From NCBI GenBank assembly GCA_016210045.1, contig JACQUX010000041.1:136789-200788 (forward strand): a DNA stretch of 64,000 bases, read 5' to 3'. A program made the translations under genes and the position numbers. Shown here in pieces: positions 8,928 to 17,161 of the stretch. Each line of letters starts with the position of its first letter. Positions within the stretch are counted from its first letter, which is position 1. The notes beneath the pieces were generated by a model. That model saw nothing but the letters and a program-made list of their open reading frames with translations, was not told where the DNA came from and did no database searches. The stretch is from Deltaproteobacteria bacterium (lineage in GTDB: Bacteria; UBA10199; GCA-002796325; JACPFF01).

Positions 8928-9758
8928 ATGCCGTTAAGCCAGGCCATCGCGGAGTTTTCGGTGCCGTCGTCCGCGAGCTCGCTGGCGCATTCCGATGTGC
9001 CACGCACAACACAGGAGGCGTCCACTCCAAACGCCTTGCCACTTGATCAGGGAGCTGGTCCTGCTCCGGAGGTGGTCAAAGCCGCGCGCGACTTCGAGGC
9101 CTTTTTCCTCGGGTTTGTGTACGAGCGGGCGTACGAGTCGATTCCGAAGTCTGAATTGATGGGCGGTGGCATGGCGGACAGCATGTACCACGCGCTCTTC
9201 ATGCAAGAAGTGACTGCGCAGGGCGTGAAAAGCGGCGAAGGAGTGGGGCTTGCAAAAATGCTGATGAAACAGTGGGATCGGCACCCCGGTGGGTTCTCCC
9301 CCCCCCAAACCCCACCGGGGGTGCTGCCCACTATGCCTTCCGGCCGGGGTGTCGTGCAGTTTGTCCCCCCGGTCGCCACGCCATTGGAGGTAACCTCGCC
9401 GTTTGGAACTCGAAAAGATCCGATCACCGGGCGGTTAGAGCAACACGATGGCATTGATCTGGCGATGGCGCCCGGGACCCCAGTGCGGGCCACGGCCGCG
9501 GGAGAGGTGGTATATAGCGGGCCGCGCGGAGGATATGGCAATGTGGTCGTGCTCCAGCACCCGCAGGGCTACGAAACTTGGTACGCACATGCCCAACGCA
9601 CGACCGTTCCGGTTGGGAAGCAAGTGCAAGCGGGTGAAGTGGTCGCATTTTCAGGGAATACGGGGCGTTCAACCGGTCCCCATCTCCATTTTGAGGTGCG
9701 GAAGGGTGGAATTCCAATAGATCCAAAGAGTTATGGAACCATTGATGCGAAAATTTAA
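8928..9758 (+). CDS. flgJ: FlgJ rod-cap domain fused to an M23 (LytM) peptidase
   Basis: 276 residues, ATG behind GGAGGGG. Residues about 45-118 are the FlgJ N-terminal rod-binding domain (AARDFEAFFLGFVYERAYES, MGGGMADSMYHALFMQEV). A Pro/Gly linker (119-148) follows, then a peptidase M23 domain with the zinc ligands and catalytic set His173xxxAsp177, His221, and His252-Leu-His254 (PHLHFE). In classical FlgJ the second domain is a glucosaminidase; here an endopeptidase replaces it, presumably cutting peptide cross-links so the rod can pass through peptidoglycan. There is no signal peptide, so export through the flagellar apparatus is expected. The linker contains a run of nine C (9298-9306). 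Confidence 0.9.
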   Translation: MPLSQAIAEFSVPSSASSLAHSDVPRTTQEASTPNALPLDQGAGPAPEVVKAARDFEAFFLGFVYERAYESIPKSELMGGGMADSMYHALFMQEVTAQGVKSGEGVGLAKMLMKQWDRHPGGFSPPQTPPGVLPTMPSGRGVVQFVPPVATPLEVTSPFGTRKDPITGRLEQHDGIDLAMAPGTPVRATAAGEVVYSGPRGGYGNVVVLQHPQGYETWYAHAQRTTVPVGKQVQAGEVVAFSGNTGRSTGPHLHFEVRKGGIPIDPKSYGTIDAKI

Positions 9759-9782
9759 GTTTTATGTCCCTTCTGCCGTTTA
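9756..9782 (+). promoter_or_regulatory. Sigma-28 (FliA) promoter of flgMNKL
   Basis: TAAGTTTT, an 11-bp spacer and GCCGTTTA closely match the sigma-28 consensus TAAAGTTT-N11-GCCGATAA. The promoter starts on the flgJ stop codon, 34 bp before flgM. A near-identical promoter lies at 15050-15076 on the other strand. Confidence 0.75.
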
Positions 9783-9815
9783 CCACTTCGTGGGAACGTG
9801 CACACAGGAGGGGCT

Positions 9816-10124
9816 ATGAAAATTGAGAATCCATTATTATCCGACCTTAATAGCATCCAAAAGACCTCTGGGTCAGCGGAAGGGCGGCGGAAGGCGGAGC
9901 GACGGGCGGCTGGTGGTGGCGAAGATCGCGTCGAGCTGTCGAATGCAGGGGAGCAACTCTCCGGTCTCCGGGCGGCCTTAGTGGACGCCTCCGATGTCCG
10001 GATGGAAAAGGTGGAACGAATCAAGGCCGAAGTCGAAGCGGGACGGTATCATCCGGATGCCGGCCAGATCGCTGACGCCATGGTGCGCGACGCCTTACAA
10101 TATAGTAAATGGGGACTCACATGA
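9816..10124 (+). CDS. flgM: Anti-sigma-28 factor FlgM
   Basis: 102 residues, ATG behind AGGAGGGG. FlgM binds and inhibits FliA until the hook is complete, then is exported. The C-terminal half carries the FlgM pattern (DRVELSNAGEQL, then VERIKAEVEAGRYHPDAGQI and IADAMVRDAL), with RYHPDAGQIADAM being the sigma-binding region. It lies just after a sigma-28 promoter, giving the usual feedback loop, and its stop overlaps the flgN start (ATGA). Confidence 0.93.
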   Translation: MKIENPLLSDLNSIQKTSGSAEGRRKAERRAAGGGEDRVELSNAGEQLSGLRAALVDASDVRMEKVERIKAEVEAGRYHPDAGQIADAMVRDALQYSKWGLT

Positions 10125-10633
10125 GCCTAGAGGCGTTATTGGAGGAGTGGGACGGTATTTTGAGCGAGGAGGTGGAAGTTCTATCACAATTGATCGACCT
10201 CTATAAGCGGGAGCGCGAGGCGATCATTGGTATGGATCTCGAAGGCCTCACTGTTGTTACCAAACAAAAACACGAACAAATCTTACGTACCCAAGTCCTC
10301 GAAACCTCACGCCGTGGGATGACTGAACGGTTGGGGCGACTGGTGGCCATTCCCAATGACGTGACGTCAGAACGCATTCTTCAGGCCATTTCGGCGACTG
10401 CGCTGACGACACAAATTCGTCATCGGCTCTCGTGCTTACGCTCCATGGCGCAGGCCGTGTTGGAGCTGAACGAGGGGCAACGGCGTTATATTGCGCATTC
10501 CATCTCCGGCGTAGAGGCTTCGTTGGAACTCTTGACGATGCTCAGTGGCGGACAGCGGTATACCGCGTCTGGAGTAATGGACAGTCGCGAACGAGTGACC
10601 TCGATGGGCACGCAAATGAATCATAGTGTGTAA
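10121..10633 (+). CDS. flgN: Export chaperone FlgN for FlgK/FlgL
   Basis: 170 residues starting at the ATG overlapping the flgM stop. All-helical and acidic, with FlgN-like segments (LEEWDGILSEEVEVLSQLID, KREREAIIGMDLEGLTVVT). FlgN-family proteins keep hook-filament junction proteins soluble and deliver them to the export gate. The position between flgM and flgK supports the call more strongly than the weakly conserved sequence does. Confidence 0.85.
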   Translation: MSLEALLEEWDGILSEEVEVLSQLIDLYKREREAIIGMDLEGLTVVTKQKHEQILRTQVLETSRRGMTERLGRLVAIPNDVTSERILQAISATALTTQIRHRLSCLRSMAQAVLELNEGQRRYIAHSISGVEASLELLTMLSGGQRYTASGVMDSRERVTSMGTQMNHSV

Positions 10634-10648
10634 AGGAGCGGGACGGCT

Positions 10649-12058
10649 GTGGGTGCAACAATCACAGTATTCGAATCGGCTCTCAGCGCGTTGACGGCGA
10701 ACGCGGGTGGGATGAGTGTTACCGCGAACAATATCGCCAACGTCAACACCCCTGGCTATGCGCGACAGCGGGTGACGTTTGCCTCGCGATCGCCGCAAGT
10801 CTCGGGAGGAATTGAGTTAGGGCGCGGGGTCGAGCTCACGAGTGTCGAGCGGATCTTCGATGAATTTGCGGAGCTTCGTCTCACCAACGCGTCGAGTGAT
10901 AAGGGCGAAACAGACGTTGGCTCGGGGAACATTCGACAAGTCGAGGCGTTGTTTAACGAAGTGGGGCAGCCGGGTTTGGCGCAGTATATCGGCGATTTTT
11001 TTAATACCTGGAGCGATATCGCCAACGACGCCTCCGAGCGGGCGCCACGCAATAATACATTAAATAAGGCGGCGATCTTAATCGACCGTTTTCATCAGCT
11101 CTCTCAGGGGTTGAAAGACAATCGGACGTTGCTGGATGGCGACGTGCGGGACCGCGTCAGTCAGATCAACAATATGGCGGAACAGTTGGCGGATATTAAT
11201 CAGCGCATTGCCGCGGCCGACGAGCGCACACAGTTGACATTGCGCGATCAACGAACCCAACTGGTGCATGATCTGGCCGAATATGTCGATGTGCAGGCGC
11301 TGGAAACCAGCGATGGGGAATATCAGGTGTACATCGCGCAGGGGCTCCAGCTCGTGGCGGGCGCTACCTATGGCACGCTCTCGACGCAAGTCGATGCCAC
11401 CAATGCCGGCTTGGTCGACGTGCTCTTCGCCGTTGGGTCAGCGACCGGGTCCGACATCACGAGCCGCATTAACGGCGGAGAGTTGAAGGGCTTGCTGGAT
11501 CTGCGGGATACCACGATCCCGAGCTATCAGACGCAACTGGATGAACTGGCGTATGAGTTGGCGACGGAATTCAATACCGTACACCTCACAGGTTTTGGAC
11601 TCGATGGTGTCGGGGCGCGGCGGTTCTTTGGCGATTTGGCCACGACCGTGGACGCCGCGGCCAGTATTGCGTTGGATGCGGCCGTGGATGGCGTCCCTAA
11701 CGCGTTGGCGGCCGCCGGGGCCGCAGCCCAGATCCCGGCAGGCAACAGTGTCTCACTGACATTGGCGGCGATGCAGACGACCAGCATTACGTTTACCACC
11801 GGATCGACGACGTTCACGAATTTCTACAGCGGTCTCCTCGCAACGATCGGCAGCGACACCTCGTTTCTAAAGGATCGAGCCGGATTTGCGGCCGAGGTCT
11901 TTCGCCAAGCGCAAGTGCAACGGGAGCGCGTCTCCGGCGTGTCATTAGAAGAAGAGCAGATGCTGTTGCTGAAGTATCAGTCGGCGTTTCAGGCCGCGTC
12001 CCGCATGGTGGGGGTGGCGGATCAGCTACTGCAAACGCTCGTACAACTGCTTGAATAA
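10649..12058 (+). CDS. flgK: Hook-filament junction protein FlgK (HAP1)
   Basis: 469 residues, GTG start behind AAAGGAG. The N-terminus has the rod/hook/HAP signature (MSVTANNIANVNTPGYARQR) and the C-terminus ends in the FlgK helix (VSGVSLEEEQMLLLKYQSAF, then QAASRMVGVADQLLQTLVQL). FlgK joins hook to filament outside the cell. The central region is Ala/Thr-rich and hypervariable, as usual. Third gene after the sigma-28 promoter. Confidence 0.96.
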   Translation: MGATITVFESALSALTANAGGMSVTANNIANVNTPGYARQRVTFASRSPQVSGGIELGRGVELTSVERIFDEFAELRLTNASSDKGETDVGSGNIRQVEALFNEVGQPGLAQYIGDFFNTWSDIANDASERAPRNNTLNKAAILIDRFHQLSQGLKDNRTLLDGDVRDRVSQINNMAEQLADINQRIAAADERTQLTLRDQRTQLVHDLAEYVDVQALETSDGEYQVYIAQGLQLVAGATYGTLSTQVDATNAGLVDVLFAVGSATGSDITSRINGGELKGLLDLRDTTIPSYQTQLDELAYELATEFNTVHLTGFGLDGVGARRFFGDLATTVDAAASIALDAAVDGVPNALAAAGAAAQIPAGNSVSLTLAAMQTTSITFTTGSTTFTNFYSGLLATIGSDTSFLKDRAGFAAEVFRQAQVQRERVSGVSLEEEQMLLLKYQSAFQAASRMVGVADQLLQTLVQLLE

Positions 12059-12072
12059 CGTTTCAAACGCTT

Positions 12073-12972
12073 ATGGCATCGGACCGCATTACATTTACGT
12101 CGACGCAACTGCTATTGCAGGAAAACCTCTTTGAGGTGCAGCGGCAATACAACGACAAAGTGATGCCGGCGACGACCGGCAAGAAAATCAATTATCTGTC
12201 CGATTCGCCGACGACCACGTCGCGGGTGATGAGTCTGCGCAATCAAGTGCGAACCAACGACCAATACCAAAGCAATTTGACGTTAGCGCGGCTGAACCTC
12301 AACTTTGCCGACAATCGACTTTCACAAGCCGATACGACGATGATGAAAGTACGCGAGATCGTGCTACGCGCCAATGACGCGAGTGTGAGTGGTTCCATGC
12401 TGAATCAGTTGGGAGAGCAGATCGACGACTTAAAGACCGAATTGCTCACCTATGCCAACGCCACGTTGGATGGAAAATATATCTTTTCCGGAACGGCGAT
12501 CACGACGCAGCCGTTCTCCGGAACGCCGACGGCCTTTGCCGGGAATAGCAACGCGCTATACATCCAAGCCACTTCGACGTTGCGGGTGCAAGTCAATCTC
12601 GACGGCAACAGCATCTTTTCCGGCAGTGGGGGCGGCGTCGATATCTTCGATGTCCTCGACGATTTAAAGACCGATGTGCAGGCAGGGAATGCGGCTAATA
12701 TCGCGACCGATTTGACGCGACTCGATACCGGACTCACGCAAGTTCGTAACGCGCGTTCCGATATCGGCATCCGGATGCAGCAGATCGAAGTGAATGAAAC
12801 GGCGCTCTCCGAAAGTCGGGTCCAAATCTTGAGCGATCTCTCACTGCTGCAGGATGTCGAAATCGACAAGGCGATCAGCGAATTAGTGACCCGCGAAACG
12901 GCGTTGCGATTGGTCTTTTCGACTACGTCGCGCGTGCTCGGTGTCATCAGCGGTTTGCCGTTGGGCCAATAG
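12073..12972 (+). CDS. flgL: Hook-filament junction protein FlgL (HAP3)
   Basis: 299 residues, ATG at 12073. It is flagellin-like: the N-terminal helix includes NLFEVQRQYNDKV and GKKINYLSDSPTTTSRVMSL, and the C-terminal helix ends LVTRETALRLVFSTTSRVLG. The ANATLDGKYIFSGTAITTQP segment is characteristic of FlgL. It forms the second junction zone above FlgK. Follows flgK by 14 bp. Confidence 0.95.
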   Translation: MASDRITFTSTQLLLQENLFEVQRQYNDKVMPATTGKKINYLSDSPTTTSRVMSLRNQVRTNDQYQSNLTLARLNLNFADNRLSQADTTMMKVREIVLRANDASVSGSMLNQLGEQIDDLKTELLTYANATLDGKYIFSGTAITTQPFSGTPTAFAGNSNALYIQATSTLRVQVNLDGNSIFSGSGGGVDIFDVLDDLKTDVQAGNAANIATDLTRLDTGLTQVRNARSDIGIRMQQIEVNETALSESRVQILSDLSLLQDVEIDKAISELVTRETALRLVFSTTSRVLGVISGLPLGQ

Positions 12973-12973
12973 T

Positions 12974-13516
12974 GTGACCACACCAACGACCATTACGATT
13001 CAACGCGTGGGGCCCGATATCCCGTCCTGGGCAGAGGATCGGGCTTGGCTGGCGGAGGCGTATTGCGATGCCATTGCGGAAGAGTTGACACATTCGTGGG
13101 TCCAAACCATCCGCCGGGTCGATCGCAATCGGCGCGATGAGATCATGGATATGCTGAGTCCGTTGTTGCTGCAAAAAGATCGCGCCTGTTTGCTAGTAGC
13201 TCGTCATGCGGCGGCGCGGGTCGGGTATTTCTTGGGACTGGTCAAAGATTGTGTGGCCGAAGTCCCAGCCGCAGTCGGTTATGTGAATGGACTCTATGTG
13301 GCGACCGAGTATCGGCGCCTTGGGATTGCGGGGCATCTTTATACGGAGGGCCGTAAGTGGTTTGCGGCGCAAGGGTTGACCGCGGTGGAGTTGTATACGG
13401 CCGTCGGCAATGCGGCTGCGTCGGCCTTTTGGCGTAAACACGGATTTTGCGTGACCGAAGAAGTGATGGTGGCACGCCTGGGTGAGTCTCCTCTGATTAC
13501 GACAACAACTGAATAA
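12974..13516 (+). CDS. GNAT-family N-acetyltransferase
   Basis: 180 residues from GTG 12974, two bases after the flgL stop. The acetyl-CoA-binding motif A is clear (VNGLYVATEYRRLGIAGHLY), followed by VELYTAVGNAAASAFWRKHG, typical of small-molecule or protein N-acetyltransferases. Its place at the end of the sigma-28 flgMNKL operon suggests a late role, for instance acetylating a flagellar protein or an amino sugar on flagellin, but the substrate cannot be read from sequence. Its 3' end overlaps the convergent gene by 20 bp. Confidence 0.8.
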   Translation: MTTPTTITIQRVGPDIPSWAEDRAWLAEAYCDAIAEELTHSWVQTIRRVDRNRRDEIMDMLSPLLLQKDRACLLVARHAAARVGYFLGLVKDCVAEVPAAVGYVNGLYVATEYRRLGIAGHLYTEGRKWFAAQGLTAVELYTAVGNAAASAFWRKHGFCVTEEVMVARLGESPLITTTTE

Positions 13517-15029
13517 CCGCCATCGGTTGGATCGGCGCGTGGGCTTGTCCGAGTTGCGCGTCGACTTGTTTGGCGATCGAGCTTGCGAGGCTTTCCGCCT
13601 GATGAGCGGAGATGGTCACGCGTCCGCGCCCGGCGAGCACTTCATCGTTGCGGGTCTCGCCTTGATAACGGGCTTCAATGGCGGTGAGCGCTTCGTGTTG
13701 GGTACGCAACGCGCGATCGAGTTGATCCAGCGTTGTGACATGGGCTTGCAGCTGCTCCGGATCGTCCTCGGAGGGGTGTGAACGGAGCACTTCGCGGGTC
13801 ACTTGGACCGATTCGACGACGGAGGCCTGGAGCTGATCGATGGCCCCTGCGTCGATCGTCAGCTGTTCTTCTAGAGAACGTTCCATGCTCACAGTGTCCT
13901 CACTGGATGACTGTGCCGTCGCTGTCGTGAATTGTAATAGGAACTCCCGCGGAGAGCTGGGCAGTTGGGATCGCGGTGCGATGGTTTGCGGCGTCGCAGT
14001 GAATTGGATCGTATATGGAGAGGACGGTTGCGGCGGCGCGGTGTCTTCGCGTGGCATCTCGCGCGCCTGCACAGCGCGTCTGGCAGTCGGCGCGGCGCGG
14101 AATTTGGGTGTTGTTCCTTGCATCGCCAATTCCACTTCGGTGTCGGTGAGTGATTCGGTGCGATGTTCCTGCGCTTGAGCCGCGGCGACGGCTTCTGCCG
14201 GGCTGCGCTGTTGTGCAGTTGGCGTCGTTTGTGTGTCCGGAGTTCGTGCGGCGGGTGGTCGCCGCTGCGTTGTGTGTGCTGGCTGATCCGCAGCGGGAGG
14301 TCGATGTTCCTGGTCCGCATCACGCGAGGCATCAAGACGTCGCTGCTGGGCGTTACGTGCCTCGCTGCTGCGTTGTAGGCGCTCCTGGCTCGATGCCGCA
14401 TGCTCCGAGTTTATATCGCGTTGCGGTCGTTCCTCTGCAGAGCTCTTTTGCAATGACGTCGGAGGACCGGATGCTGCCGTCTCAATCGTAGACGTCGATC
14501 GGCTATTGCCTTGGGAACGACTGAACAGCTGGGCGTCATTCGAACCTAATTGGGGCGCGGATTGGGCCGATGGATCTCCGCCCGCGAGCATGTGTTTGCG
14601 CGTGGTTTCTTCCGGTGTCTCGGGATGCGGCCGGCGGGATGCCACAATGGCGGACGCCTTGGCCTTGCTGCGCTCGACTAGTTCCGCTTCTTGATTTTGG
14701 GTGATAGTTGAAGTCTGAGCGTTGGTTTGTGCAATATGTTGATTCAGCTCAGTGCGACGCTCTTGCACCGCTTTAATGGCGGTTTCCAATGCCATCCGGG
14801 CCAATTTGGCATTCGTAAAACGATCGGCGCGGGCAATGCTCCGGTCACTGGCCTTTTTTTCCGCAGAATCGCCGTCGCGTTCGCGCTTAGCCCCGCGGGT
14901 CTCAACTTGATCGGTCCCTTGGACACGTCCGGACAGTGGGGCGGAGCGGAGCCGATCTTGTTGCTGTAGCTGGTCGACTGCTTGGGCCGGCGAAGTGGCC
15001 CCCATAGAAATGCTTGAACTGTTCGCCAT
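13497..15029 (-). CDS. Unknown Gln/Ser/Ala-rich protein under a sigma-28 promoter
   Basis: 510 residues from ATG 15029 behind GGAGGGGG; an in-frame ATG at 15059 lies inside the -10 box and is rejected. Very hydrophilic and low in complexity, rich in Gln, Ser, Ala, Arg, Glu and Pro. There is a helical stretch near 50-110 (LARMALETAIKAVQERRTEL) and a helical C-terminal third (QLDRALRTQHEALTAIEARY). No signal peptide, membrane segment or known domain. It lacks the C-terminal pattern of FliK hook-length proteins, and fliK is found elsewhere. The promoter makes it a late flagellar gene; it could be an exported substrate or a regulator. Function unknown. Confidence 0.7.
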   Translation of the reverse strand: MANSSSISMGATSPAQAVDQLQQQDRLRSAPLSGRVQGTDQVETRGAKRERDGDSAEKKASDRSIARADRFTNAKLARMALETAIKAVQERRTELNQHIAQTNAQTSTITQNQEAELVERSKAKASAIVASRRPHPETPEETTRKHMLAGGDPSAQSAPQLGSNDAQLFSRSQGNSRSTSTIETAASGPPTSLQKSSAEERPQRDINSEHAASSQERLQRSSEARNAQQRRLDASRDADQEHRPPAADQPAHTTQRRPPAARTPDTQTTPTAQQRSPAEAVAAAQAQEHRTESLTDTEVELAMQGTTPKFRAAPTARRAVQAREMPREDTAPPQPSSPYTIQFTATPQTIAPRSQLPSSPREFLLQFTTATAQSSSEDTVSMERSLEEQLTIDAGAIDQLQASVVESVQVTREVLRSHPSEDDPEQLQAHVTTLDQLDRALRTQHEALTAIEARYQGETRNDEVLAGRGRVTISAHQAESLASSIAKQVDAQLGQAHAPIQPMAVIQLLS

Positions 15030-15049
15030 AATTTCCCCCTCCAAAAGTA

Positions 15050-15076
15050 TAAACGGCATTGAACTTTGAAAACTTG
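15050..15076 (-). promoter_or_regulatory. Sigma-28 promoter of the unknown 13497-15029 gene
   Basis: Read on the minus strand: CAAGTTTT, 11-bp spacer, GCCGTTTA. It has the same spacer length and identical -10 box as the flgM promoter, and seven of eight identical bases in the -35 box. It gives a short leader with GGAGGGGG before ATG 15029. Confidence 0.75.
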
Positions 15077-15104
15077 AGGGGAATTTATTTATTCATTGAA
15101 CCAT

Positions 15105-15131
15105 TCAGAAATGCGTGGGAAATGCCGTTTT
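15105..15131 (+). promoter_or_regulatory. Weak sigma-28-like promoter before motA
   Basis: GCCGTTTT lies 11 bp after TCAGAAAT. The -10 box differs by one base from the two good sigma-28 promoters here, but the -35 box matches poorly. No sigma-54 pattern with correct spacing was found in 15060-15192. Confidence 0.3.
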
Positions 15132-15192
15132 TGCTCTCTACCGGTCTTGTGCGGTTCACGCGGGGTGGAACGGAGGGTTGGAGCGTACCCGG

Positions 15193-15966
15193 ATGGAAAT
15201 TGCAACGATAGCTGGTCTACTGCTGGCACTCGCCGGAATCGTCGGGGGGCTCATCCTCGAGGGGGGAAGTCTCGCTCAAATTTTGCAGCCGACAGCGGCG
15301 ATGATCGTGTTGGGGGGAACGTTCGGGGCCGTGCTCGTCAGTTTTCCGCTGAATACCTTCATGACGGCGATGCTCGGATTTTTGAAGATTCTGAAACCGC
15401 CGGTCTCCGACCCGTTTGCCGTGATTGAGCAACTCGCGGAATTTTCGACCAAGGCCAGGAAAGAAGGGATTGTGTCATTGGAAGCCGACGCGAAGAATCT
15501 GAAAGATGAATTTCTGCGCAAGGCGATCATGATGGCAGTCGACGGCGCCGACCCCAAAGAAATTCAGCACACGCTCGAGACCCAATTGGGCTACATGAAC
15601 GAGCATGGGATGACGATCCCTAAGGTCTGGGAAGCGGCGGGCGGGTATGCGCCCACGGTCGGGATCATCGGCGCGGTGATGGGGTTGATCCAGGTTATGC
15701 AGCACTTAGATAATATCGAAGAAGTCGGTCACGGAATTGCGGTGGCGTTCGTGGCGACGATCTATGGTGTGGGATGCTCGAATATTATCTTTTTGCCGGC
15801 TGCGACCAAGCTGACATTGCAGCATAAAAAAGACATTGTGATCAAAGAGATGATCATTGAAGGGATCGTGATGGTGATCGAAGGGGTGAACCCGATGGTC
15901 ATTCGCGACAAGCTGTCGGGATTCTTCGTGGAGAAGTCCAAACAAGTGGAAGCGGAGAAAAAATAG
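15193..15966 (+). CDS. motA: Flagellar motor stator protein MotA
   Basis: 257 residues from ATG 15193. Four membrane segments are visible: IAGLLLALAGIVGGLIL, MIVLGGTFGAVLVSFPL, and two after VWEAAGGYAPTVGIIGAVMG. The cytoplasmic loop between segments 2 and 3 contacts FliG. Two prolines at the start of segment 3 and inside the loop are as expected. With MotB it forms the ion channel that drives rotation. The next gene, motB, is 184 bp away with its own promoter. Confidence 0.95.
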   Translation: MEIATIAGLLLALAGIVGGLILEGGSLAQILQPTAAMIVLGGTFGAVLVSFPLNTFMTAMLGFLKILKPPVSDPFAVIEQLAEFSTKARKEGIVSLEADAKNLKDEFLRKAIMMAVDGADPKEIQHTLETQLGYMNEHGMTIPKVWEAAGGYAPTVGIIGAVMGLIQVMQHLDNIEEVGHGIAVAFVATIYGVGCSNIIFLPAATKLTLQHKKDIVIKEMIIEGIVMVIEGVNPMVIRDKLSGFFVEKSKQVEAEKK

Positions 15967-16087
15967 GGACATGTAGCGGGTAGTTGCGTACTGTGCCGGG
16001 TGGCCTAGGACCCGTAAGAATCGTGGATTCGTGCGGTGGTCAGAGTTCAACGCTCTAGATTTTCAGTGGAAATTATTTCTCTTCGTT

Positions 16088-16103
16088 TGGCCTCCGAATT
16101 GCT
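16088..16103 (+). promoter_or_regulatory. Sigma-54 promoter of motB
   Basis: TGGCCTCCGAATTGCT has GG and GC 12 bp apart. TTTCCATATC follows, resembling the TTTCCAATC that follows the flgF and flgB promoters. It lies in the 184-bp motA-motB spacer, which contains no gene. Confidence 0.7.
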
Positions 16104-16150
16104 TTCCATATCATCTTCCGGCTCACTGAAAAGTGCCGACAGGGGGACGC

Positions 16151-17161
16151 GTGTCGAAAAAGAAGCATGCCCACGAAGAACATGCGAATCATGAGCGCTG
16201 GCTGGTGTCATACGCCGACTTCATTACGCTGCTGTTTGCGTTCTTCGTCGTGCTCTTTTCCTCGTCGCAGGTCGATCGCAGTAAAACCAATAAGATGTCG
16301 TTGGCCATCGAAGCGGCGTTCAGCCGGTTCTCGCTGTTTAAAGAACAGGCCGGCGAATTGAACCTGATGGGGACGAATGGCAAAGTAGCGAGTAGTCGCA
16401 AGAGTGTGATTACCAGCGACGAGGGGGCGCCGCTCTTTATGGCGCCGGAATTGATGGATGAATCGTCAGACGAACAATCGGTGCGCTATAACATGGGACC
16501 CGGTGAATTATCGGACAATGTCGGCGTGCCATCCACCATGGAAAAGGCGATGCAGCGGGCGCAGCAGGATCTGATGAAGATTATGGAGAAGCATCAGTTG
16601 GGCGCTGCGGTTGGGATCGGCTGGGATGAGCGCGGGCTGGTCGTGAGTGTGCGGGACGTGGCGTTGTTTAAATCGGGCGTGGACGAATTGACGCCGGAGT
16701 CGAAAGTGGTGTTGGACAATGTTGCACAAATGATCAGTCGTTTGCCGAACCAAGTGCGGATTGAGGGCCACACCGACGATCGGTCGCCCGGCGATCCGTT
16801 TCATTCGAATTGGCAACTTTCGTCGGCCCGTGCCACGCATATCGTGGAGTGGTTGGTCGAAGAGTTCGACATCAATCCCAATCGATTGGTTGCGGTGGGG
16901 TATGGGCAGTATCGGCCGGTGGCGGACAACAAAAGTGAGGCGGGGCGACAGCGGAATCGACGGGTCGATATTGTGATCCTTTCCGAGCAGGCGGCGAAAA
17001 AAGAAGCGCCACTGCCCGTCAATCTCCCGCCGGCCACGGCGAGTCAGCCGCCGAAAGATCCGTTCGATCATTTACCCGTCCGAGGTGCGGTGCCGGCACC
17101 ACGACCTGCCAGTCCATCAGGGTTATCGCTGACACCGGAAACCGCCACAATGACGTTCTGA
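16151..17161 (+). CDS. motB: Flagellar motor stator protein MotB
   Basis: 336 residues from GTG 16151 behind AGGGGGA. The single membrane helix WLVSYADFITLLFAFFVVLF carries the ion-binding Asp23. The periplasmic C-terminal half is an OmpA-like peptidoglycan-binding domain (VRIEGHTDDRSPGDPF, ATHIVEWLVEEF, AVGYGQYRPV, RQRNRRVDIVI). The last 50 residues are Pro/Ala-rich and overlap the convergent gene by 94 bp. Ion specificity (proton or sodium) cannot be decided from this sequence. Confidence 0.95.
   Translation: MSKKKHAHEEHANHERWLVSYADFITLLFAFFVVLFSSSQVDRSKTNKMSLAIEAAFSRFSLFKEQAGELNLMGTNGKVASSRKSVITSDEGAPLFMAPELMDESSDEQSVRYNMGPGELSDNVGVPSTMEKAMQRAQQDLMKIMEKHQLGAAVGIGWDERGLVVSVRDVALFKSGVDELTPESKVVLDNVAQMISRLPNQVRIEGHTDDRSPGDPFHSNWQLSSARATHIVEWLVEEFDINPNRLVAVGYGQYRPVADNKSEAGRQRNRRVDIVILSEQAAKKEAPLPVNLPPATASQPPKDPFDHLPVRGAVPAPRPASPSGLSLTPETATMTF

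Noticed and set aside
15116-15135. Possible sigma-54 promoter before motA (TGGGAAATGCCGTTTTTGC)
   Set aside because: GG and GC are 15 bp apart rather than 12.
16003-16040. Possible activator element before the motB promoter
   Set aside because: Only CCTAG is shared with the 23-bp element; no further match.
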